Translations under genes and position numbers: made by a program
Origin: Spirochaetales bacterium
GTDB lineage: Bacteria; Spirochaetota; Spirochaetia; Sphaerochaetales; Sphaerochaetaceae
Assembly (NCBI GenBank): GCA_018433865.1
Contig: JAHDQJ010000028.1
Coordinates: 1-42,480, forward strand
Length of the DNA: 42,480 bases
Reading direction: 5' to 3'
Part shown: positions 8,258-13,522 of the stretch, piece by piece
Layout: each line of letters begins with the position of its first letter
Numbering within the stretch: the stretch's first letter is position 1
Notes under the pieces: model-generated
Seen by the model: only the letters and a program-made list of their open reading frames with translations
Told to the model about the DNA's origin: nothing
Databases searched by the model: none

Positions 8258-9652
8258 TCAGAACGGTATGTCGGGATCGAAATCATTACCATCATCCCCC
8301 GGCTCGTCTATCCCCAAGACCTGGGCATACGGCTTGAGAAGATTGTGCTTGAAATATACCGTCGGCTGTCCGCACTGCTCGCAAAAGCGCGAGTCCGGCA
8401 GGTTCTCGTGGGGATGGCTATCATGAAAATTACCAAAATCATCCTTCCATTGACCAGGTATGCATTTGTTCACCAACGGCAATCCGCATATGCGGCAATA
8501 AGCGGCATCCGTGTTGATTTGCTCATTGTCGCACCGCGGGCACACCGTGACCTTGTTCGTCTTCGGATCGTATGCGATCTCCGATTCGTATATCATCGAA
8601 AAGTCTCCTTCGTTCTGTGTTTCCAAGCTCCGTTTGATGCGCAGGTGATGGTCGCTGCCATTGAATGCGGTGATCTTCCCGCACGCATAGCAGTGCTTCG
8701 CCTCGGGATGGTTGAGGTGCGCCGGATCCTCGGTGCATGGATTTGTCAGCAGAGTTCCACAGATCCTGCAATATCCGGCATCAGCCGAGTACGACTCATT
8801 CCCGCAGACGGGACAGGGTGAGAACTGCATGTGCGCGTTCACCCCGAGTTTCCGATATGAGAAGGCCTTGGCGTCCACCTTGAACGCAAAGCGCTTGCCG
8901 CCACACTCGGAGCAATGGGATGCGCCGGGAAAGCGCTCCAGGTTGCAGCGCGTGCAATACCACGCGGCCGATTGCCCGATGTCCTTCGTGGATTCCCAGT
9001 CGAGGTGATGGGCGCTATACATGTCGATGTCGGTCTGCAACAATCCCACCCTGGTCTTTGCCGCCGCACTCGAGATGTCGAACGCCTTCTCGATCAACGA
9101 CTGTGCATCGAAACGCATGCCGAGGTTCTCGGTGAGCGCCGTACGCCTGGCGACCTCCCAGACATCCTCGTCTGCCACCCGCGATATCCCGTGCGCGTCC
9201 AAAAGCCGCTCGGCATGGTAGGCGGGACAGAGCAGGTTCCGCGCGAAGCAGCTCGCTTCGTGCTCCAGGCGATGGTACAGCCGTTGGGTCATCCCCTCGC
9301 GGCTGATGATCGGCACCTCGTGTTCGAGGAGGTGGCCGAGGATGACGTGCCCGATCTCGTGGGCGATGGTGAACCGCGTGCGCCGCCGGCTCTTCTTATC
9401 GTTGTAGTAGATCACATACCTGCCGTAGCCATGCATCACCGCCGCCCCGTCTTCGGACCTGAGGAGCTGGATGCACTCCTCGCGCGTAAGGCCGCGCTCC
9501 TTCATCAGCGACACATAGGAGCGGATCTCGAAGAGGTTGCGGTATTGGCGCTGGATCGCATGCAGGTCCACGGGAAACCGGGTGATGCCGGAGTCCTCGA
9601 GCACGATCAGGGCCTCGATGATGGGTTGCCGGTAATCCGGGAAGAAATGCAT
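8258..9652 (-). CDS. ImmA/IrrE-like metallopeptidase with tandem zinc ribbons
   Basis: Residues ~1-195 form an ImmA/IrrE (DUF955) metallopeptidase. HEIGH at 98-102 gives two zinc ligands and the catalytic Glu, and EHEASCFARNLLCP at 130-143 supplies the third ligand. Residues ~230-430 hold a series of paired CxxC knuckles: CTRC/CSEC (233-250), CPVC/CRIC (280-298), CYAC (~321), CPRC/CRIC (371-389) and CEQC (~424). Usual ImmA proteins are 150-250 residues; this one is 464. In ICEBs1 and related elements ImmA cleaves the neighbouring repressor to trigger induction. Here the start codon directly abuts the end of the XRE repressor gene, so the two form an ImmR/ImmA pair. The ribbons may sense DNA, a protein or redox state (inference). 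Confidence 0.85.
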   Translation of the reverse strand: MHFFPDYRQPIIEALIVLEDSGITRFPVDLHAIQRQYRNLFEIRSYVSLMKERGLTREECIQLLRSEDGAAVMHGYGRYVIYYNDKKSRRRTRFTIAHEIGHVILGHLLEHEVPIISREGMTQRLYHRLEHEASCFARNLLCPAYHAERLLDAHGISRVADEDVWEVARRTALTENLGMRFDAQSLIEKAFDISSAAAKTRVGLLQTDIDMYSAHHLDWESTKDIGQSAAWYCTRCNLERFPGASHCSECGGKRFAFKVDAKAFSYRKLGVNAHMQFSPCPVCGNESYSADAGYCRICGTLLTNPCTEDPAHLNHPEAKHCYACGKITAFNGSDHHLRIKRSLETQNEGDFSMIYESEIAYDPKTNKVTVCPRCDNEQINTDAAYCRICGLPLVNKCIPGQWKDDFGNFHDSHPHENLPDSRFCEQCGQPTVYFKHNLLKPYAQVLGIDEPGDDGNDFDPDIPF

Positions 9653-10035
9653 CAGTAGTCGTCAGATGCGTGGACCTCGCCGACCCCGTCGCTGTCGGCG
9701 TTGCGGAAGGCTGTTGAGAAAGTGCTGCGCAGTATGTCCATCATCCGCTCCCTGTCTTCTTCGGACATGGATTTCGACGCGCGCGCGATGATCCTCATGT
9801 CCTTGTCATCTTCGATGGTGTTGTTCAAGCTGAGAAGATAGTTGTAGTCGATGCCGAGCGCCTGTGCAATGACCTTCAGCGTGCTGGGGTCGGCCACCCT
9901 GCCGAAGTCGCCCTCGATACGCGAGATCGTGGCATGGTTGAGGTTCACCTCGCGCGCCAGCTGGCGTTGGGTCAGCCCGAGCTGCTCTCGCTTGGCCTGT
10001 ATCACGCGTCCCAATGTGAGTTCGCTTTCGCCCAT
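9652..10035 (-). CDS. Phage repressor-like XRE protein (ImmR type)
   Basis: Residues ~6-70 form an HTH of XRE type (LGRVIQAKREQLGLTQRQLA, then LNHATISRIEGDFGRV). A short acidic tail (~80-127) would be the target of the ImmA-like protease. It is transcribed leftward from a promoter facing the early operon and overlaps the protease gene by one base. It most likely maintains lysogeny by binding the GTTGAC half-sites between 10,120 and 10,270. Assignment as the main repressor rests on position; the XRE gene at 7,822 is the alternative. Confidence 0.82.
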   Translation of the reverse strand: MGESELTLGRVIQAKREQLGLTQRQLAREVNLNHATISRIEGDFGRVADPSTLKVIAQALGIDYNYLLSLNNTIEDDKDMRIIARASKSMSEEDRERMMDILRSTFSTAFRNADSDGVGEVHASDDY

Positions 10036-10098
10036 GTCAAAGCCTCCTTCCGACAGTCCGCCACCCGCAAATTTGTCAAACCGTTGAGCGGCATGCAG

Positions 10099-10127
10099 AT
10101 ACTAGCACATGCGGTGCATTTGGTCAA
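10099..10127 (-). promoter_or_regulatory. Leftward promoter for the repressor/ImmA genes
   Basis: On the minus strand TTGACC (10127-10122) and TAGTAT (10104-10099) are 17 bases apart, about 65 bases upstream of the repressor start. The -35 overlaps a GTTGAC half-site, which would allow autoregulation. Confidence 0.55.
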
Positions 10128-10154
10128 CAATTGTCAAAATATTCCCGGTTTCGT

Positions 10155-10207
10155 GTTGACTCGATGCGCCATACGGTGTATGTTCCCTCTGTTGACCTGA
10201 TGCGCCA
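10155..10207 (+). repeat. Operator-like 17-bp direct repeats
   Basis: GTTGACTCGATGCGCCA (10155-10171) and GTTGACCTGATGCGCCA (10191-10207) differ only by a two-base swap and lie 36 bp apart. Inverted GTCAAC half-sites flank them at 10123-10128 and 10261-10266. Location between divergent repressor and early genes fits repressor operators. The first copy contains the -35 of the rightward promoter. Confidence 0.6.
10156..10184 (+). promoter_or_regulatory. Rightward early promoter
   Basis: TTGACT (10156-10161) and TATGTT (10179-10184) have 17-base spacing. The -35 lies in the first 17-bp repeat, so a repressor bound there would exclude polymerase. A short hairpin AGCC/GGCT followed by eight T (about 10221-10241) lies downstream and might attenuate the transcript. 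The first clear coding start is at 10454, leaving a leader of roughly 260 bases. Confidence 0.55.
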
Positions 10208-10453
10208 CCATGGGGCACGAGCCTCCGGGCTGCTTTTTTTTCGCCATGATGGTGCCTTGAGTCAACAAATATATCATTTCGAGCCTGACTACGTATAGGG
10301 CGAGGAATCCTGATGCAGCGGCCTGCCACACATCTAGTGTCGGCGGGCCGCTTCGGGTCTCCTGGTCTCGTTGCGCCCACAGGCTCGCAATCCGATCGGC
10401 TCGTCCCCGAATGCCGTCATGTCCTCGCCCTCCGTCGCAGGCGGGAGGGACAC

Positions 10454-10957
10454 ATGGCAAAGGACGCCAGGACAGAATTCTTCTATTGCATCGACGGGAA
10501 ACCGTACCGCCTTACCCCTGGTAAGGATGGAATCACCGAACAGGTCATCACCGTGCTGCGCGACTCGTACCATAGCGAGGACCTGAACGACCGCTACGAG
10601 GATGAGCTCAAGAACTGCCGCTTCACCATCGCCAAGACGGTGCATGCGGCCAAGGCAAACGAGCAGGATACGGATCCGATCGAGACCCTTGCCGATTTCT
10701 CCATGTCACCCGAGCACGTGCTGTTCGCCAAGGATGCGCCTCCCTCGCTCTTGGACCGCGTGCGCGAGATTCTGCCCCTGCTGCTTCCCGAGCAGCGCGA
10801 GCTGTTCTGGAAACTGTGCGAGGGCCGGCAGGTGGCCGACATCGCCCGCGAGGAGGGCACGAGCGACAACGCCATCCGCAGCCGCCGCAAGAAGATGTTC
10901 GAACGCATCCGCAAGCTGTACGCGCAACTGTACGGCGAGGATCAAGCCCCTGTTTGA
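10454..10957 (+). CDS. Sigma-70 region 4-like phage regulator
   Basis: I chose ATG 10454 because GGGAGGG immediately precedes it; the longer frame from 10313 begins in the leader. The C-terminal half resembles sigma factor region 4: LLPEQRELFWKLCEGRQVADIA, then GTSDNAIRSRRKKMFERIRK, a helix-turn-helix that would contact the -35 element. The N-terminal half (FFYCIDGKPYRLTPG) is unrecognised. As first gene of the early operon it probably controls transcription of later phage genes, like the ArpU and sigma-like regulators of related phages. A hairpin/G-tract repeat starts over its stop codon. Confidence 0.65.
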   Translation: MAKDARTEFFYCIDGKPYRLTPGKDGITEQVITVLRDSYHSEDLNDRYEDELKNCRFTIAKTVHAAKANEQDTDPIETLADFSMSPEHVLFAKDAPPSLLDRVREILPLLLPEQRELFWKLCEGRQVADIAREEGTSDNAIRSRRKKMFERIRKLYAQLYGEDQAPV

Positions 10958-10975
10958 GGGGGGGGGTACGGTTTT
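10947..10975 (+). repeat. Hairpin/G9/TACGGTTTT repeat, copy 1
   Basis: CCCCT-GTTTG-AGGGG forms a short stem, followed by AGGGGGGGGGTACGGTTTT (10957-10975). The same 19 bases recur at 16933-16951, again after a hairpin. Both copies sit between early genes and are followed by GGTA-rich, TATAGG-like sequence. They may be RNA processing, transcription control or protein-binding sites. Confidence 0.7.
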
Positions 10976-11061
10976 CCGGTAATAGGTAGGGGGATCGTAT
11001 CGGCGCAAGGGACGCCGGGTTCCCCCGGGGAGCAATCCCCGAACCACCAGGGAGGAATGGG

Positions 11062-11274
11062 ATGGGATATCGACACCGGGTCAGGATCAACGTGGCCCAA
11101 AGCGGCGGGGAGACCCAGGGGGTGCTCGCAAGTGGCAGCCGGAGGGTCCCGGCACGGCTCATGCGCCTGCTGTTCGGCCAATACAGCGAGGTGCTCGTGC
11201 TTACACCGGGCAAGAGCGTCAGGAGCGTGGAGATCCACGAGACAACCCAGGGGGACCGCGATGACAGAGGATAG
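11062..11274 (+). CDS. Small phage protein, unknown function (70 aa)
   Basis: The start is ATG 11062 with GGAGG at 11051-11055; an ATG five bases upstream lies inside the spacing and is in another frame. The product (MGYRHRVRINVAQSGG...SVEIHETTQGD) is basic and strand-rich by pattern, with no domain I recognise. It overlaps the next gene by 14 bases, which suggests translational coupling. Small genes of this type are common directly upstream of the Rrp5-like/DUF2800 replication cluster in related phages. Confidence 0.6.
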   Translation: MGYRHRVRINVAQSGGETQGVLASGSRRVPARLMRLLFGQYSEVLVLTPGKSVRSVEIHETTQGDRDDRG

Positions 11275-11770
11275 GATGCGCTTGCTCTTGGACAAGGTTG
11301 CCGACTTGCGGTCCCTCGCCGACGCGCTCGAGCTTGCCGCCGAGTTGCTGAAAGGCACTGACCGGAAGGTCGCGTCATCCGAAAAGACGATGCCGCCGGC
11401 CATCGATGAGGTGCGTGAGGAGGCATCCATCAACGGGATGGAGCGAGCCCCGTCGCTTACCGAGGTGCGGGCGGTACTCGCAGACCAGTCCCGCGACGGG
11501 CATACCGCACGGATCAAGAAGCTGCTGGAGAAGTACGGCGCTCCCCGGCTCTCGGAGGTCGACCCCGTCCACTATCGCGACCTGCTGGACGAGGGGCGCT
11601 GCCTGGGTGCGACCAGGGAGGACATTGAGCTGGCATTGGCGGAAAAGGAGGCTTTACGATCTGAGTTTCCACCAGTGTTCGAGCACCACCATGCCACCAG
11701 CCTCGCCGACCTCAATGAAGAGTACTATCCGTCGTTCCTGCGCGACATCAGGAGGCTCGGCAATGGCTAA
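11261..11770 (+). CDS. Phage 'Rrp5-like' small protein with SAP/HeH-like segment
   Basis: The start is ATG 11261 (MTEDRMRLLLDKVADLRSLA). The N-terminus is a leucine-heptad helix (~5-30). Residues ~65-110 (SLTEVRAVLADQSRDG, then LLEKYGAPRLSEVDPVHYRDLL) match a helix-extended-helix segment found in small phage proteins that annotation pipelines often name rRNA biogenesis protein Rrp5. That name is misleading. The segment resembles LEM/SAP-like DNA-binding modules, so a replication or recombination accessory role is plausible. The C-terminal ~60 residues (LGATREDIELALAEKE...) appear to be an added extension. It overlaps the DUF2800 gene by 8 bases. Confidence 0.6.
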   Translation: MTEDRMRLLLDKVADLRSLADALELAAELLKGTDRKVASSEKTMPPAIDEVREEASINGMERAPSLTEVRAVLADQSRDGHTARIKKLLEKYGAPRLSEVDPVHYRDLLDEGRCLGATREDIELALAEKEALRSEFPPVFEHHHATSLADLNEEYYPSFLRDIRRLGNG

Positions 11771-12884
11771 GCATTCCCTGCTCTCGCCGTCGTCGGCAGC
11801 TCGGTGGACCGCTTGCCCGCCCTCGGCACGACTTTGTGAACACATCGCGGAAGGTCCGAGCCTGTTCGCCGAGGAGGGCACCGAGGCTCATGCACTGTGT
11901 GAATACAAGGTGAAGCTCGCCCTCGGCATCGATGCGGCGGACCCGACGCCTACATTGGGATTTTACAACGAGCAGATGGAAGACTGTGCGGATGAGTACG
12001 CCGCCTTCGTGTTGGAGGCGCTCCAACAGGAGAAGGATGCCGGCAAGGATCCGATCATCCTGTTGGAACAGAAGGTGGATGTCAGCACGTATGTGCCCGA
12101 GTGTTCGGGGACCGCCGACTGCATCATCGTCGCCGACGGAAAACTGCACGTGATCGACTTCAAGTATGGCCAAGGGGTGCCGGTGTCGGCCGAGCGCAAC
12201 ACGCAGATGATGCTCTACGCGCTGGGGGCGCTGGGCATGTTCGGCGCGCTGTATGAGGTGGACGAGGTGTCGATGACGGTGTTCCAGCCGCGCCTGGCGA
12301 ACGTGGGGACCTTCACGATGGCCTCCGATGAGCTGCTCGAGTGGGCCGACTCGTACCTCAGGCCCCGCGCCGATCTTGCATTCAAAGGCGAAGGGGAGTT
12401 CTGCAGCGGTCCTCACTGCCGCTTCTGCAAGGTGAAGGCCACCTGCCGCGCTCGTGCCGAGGCGAACCTGGCACTCGCCAGATACGAGTTCAGGATGCCT
12501 CCGATGCTGGATGACGACGAGGTGTGCAAGATCCTGGGCAAGGTGGAGGAGCTGGCCGCATGGGCCTCGGATGTGAAGGAGCATGCGCTCAAGGCAGCCC
12601 TGACAGGCAAGCGCTTCGAGGGTTTCAAGCTGGTCGAGGGTCGCTCGGTGCGCAAGTACACCGACGAGGCCCTGGTGGCCGCAACCGTGCTCAATGCGGG
12701 GCATGACCCCTATGAGAAGAAGATCCTGGGAATCACTGCGATGCAGCGGTTGCTCGGGAAATCGCAATTCGAACAGATGCTGGGGAACCTTCTTGAGAAG
12801 GGCCCGGGCAAGCCGACTTTGGTGGCGGAGAGCGACAGGCGTCCTGCCCTCAATGCGGCGACACAAGATTTCAAGGAGAACTGA
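11763..12884 (+). CDS. DUF2800 PD-(D/E)xK nuclease (Cas4/RecB-like)
   Basis: The start ATG 11763 overlaps the previous stop. The 373-residue product carries a RecB-family nuclease core: E41 in EEGTEAH, GTADC at 116-120 and VIDFKYG at 130-136, giving the D...(D/E)xK signature. FCSGPHCRFCKVKATC at ~213-228 (Cys 214, 219, 222, 228) resembles the iron-sulfur cluster of Cas4/AddB-like nucleases. This family sits beside DUF2815 and the phage polymerase in many siphophages and is presumed to process DNA ends during replication or recombination. The single-strand binding protein starts 2 bases after its stop. Confidence 0.85.
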   Translation: MAKHSLLSPSSAARWTACPPSARLCEHIAEGPSLFAEEGTEAHALCEYKVKLALGIDAADPTPTLGFYNEQMEDCADEYAAFVLEALQQEKDAGKDPIILLEQKVDVSTYVPECSGTADCIIVADGKLHVIDFKYGQGVPVSAERNTQMMLYALGALGMFGALYEVDEVSMTVFQPRLANVGTFTMASDELLEWADSYLRPRADLAFKGEGEFCSGPHCRFCKVKATCRARAEANLALARYEFRMPPMLDDDEVCKILGKVEELAAWASDVKEHALKAALTGKRFEGFKLVEGRSVRKYTDEALVAATVLNAGHDPYEKKILGITAMQRLLGKSQFEQMLGNLLEKGPGKPTLVAESDRRPALNAATQDFKEN

Positions 12885-12886
12885 TC

Positions 12887-13441
12887 ATGGCAAACAACAC
12901 GAAAGTCATCACCGGCAAGGACACCAGATGGTCGTACGCCTCTGTGTGGGAACCCAAGTCCATCAACGGCAGCACGCCCAAGTATTCGGTGTCGCTGATC
13001 ATCCCAAAAAGCGACAGGGCTACGGTGGAGAAGATCAGAGCGGCCATCGAGGCTGCATACAAGGAAGGCGAGGCGAAGCTGAAGGGCAACGGCAAGAGCG
13101 TCCCTGTCCTCGCCTCCCTGCGATCGCCCCTGCGTGACGGGGACATCGACCGCCCCGACGATGCGGCGTATGAGAATGCGTTCTTCGTCAACGCCAACAG
13201 CGCCACCGCACCGGGAGTCGTCGATGAGGGGCGCAACCCGGTGCTGGACAAGAGCCAGGTGTACTCGGGTGTCTACGGACGGGCGGCAATCACCTTCTAC
13301 GCATACAACTCCAACGGCAACCGCGGCATCGCGTGCGGCCTGCAGAACCTGCAGCTGATCCGTAGCGGGGAACCTTTGGGAGGCCGTTCGAGTGCCGAGA
13401 GCGATTTCGCCACCGACGACGAGGACGATTACCTTGCCTGA
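12887..13441 (+). CDS. DUF2815 single-strand DNA-binding protein
   Basis: A 184-residue protein matching DUF2815: TRWSYASVWEPKSINGSTPKYSVSL at the N-terminus, a strand-rich OB-fold-like middle, then GLQNLQLIRSGEPLGGR. The very acidic C-terminus ending DDEDDYLA resembles the partner-binding tail of bacterial SSB proteins. It probably coats single-stranded DNA during phage replication and recruits the polymerase or nuclease encoded on either side. Its position between DUF2800 and family A polymerase is the usual one for this family. Confidence 0.85.
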   Translation: MANNTKVITGKDTRWSYASVWEPKSINGSTPKYSVSLIIPKSDRATVEKIRAAIEAAYKEGEAKLKGNGKSVPVLASLRSPLRDGDIDRPDDAAYENAFFVNANSATAPGVVDEGRNPVLDKSQVYSGVYGRAAITFYAYNSNGNRGIACGLQNLQLIRSGEPLGGRSSAESDFATDDEDDYLA

Positions 13442-13522
13442 CCACCATCGGGGGGATGGCGGCCCACCGCTGCCGTCCTCCCCTCTTTCGTGCACGGGAA
13501 TCATCACCTACCGGAGGCTTTC

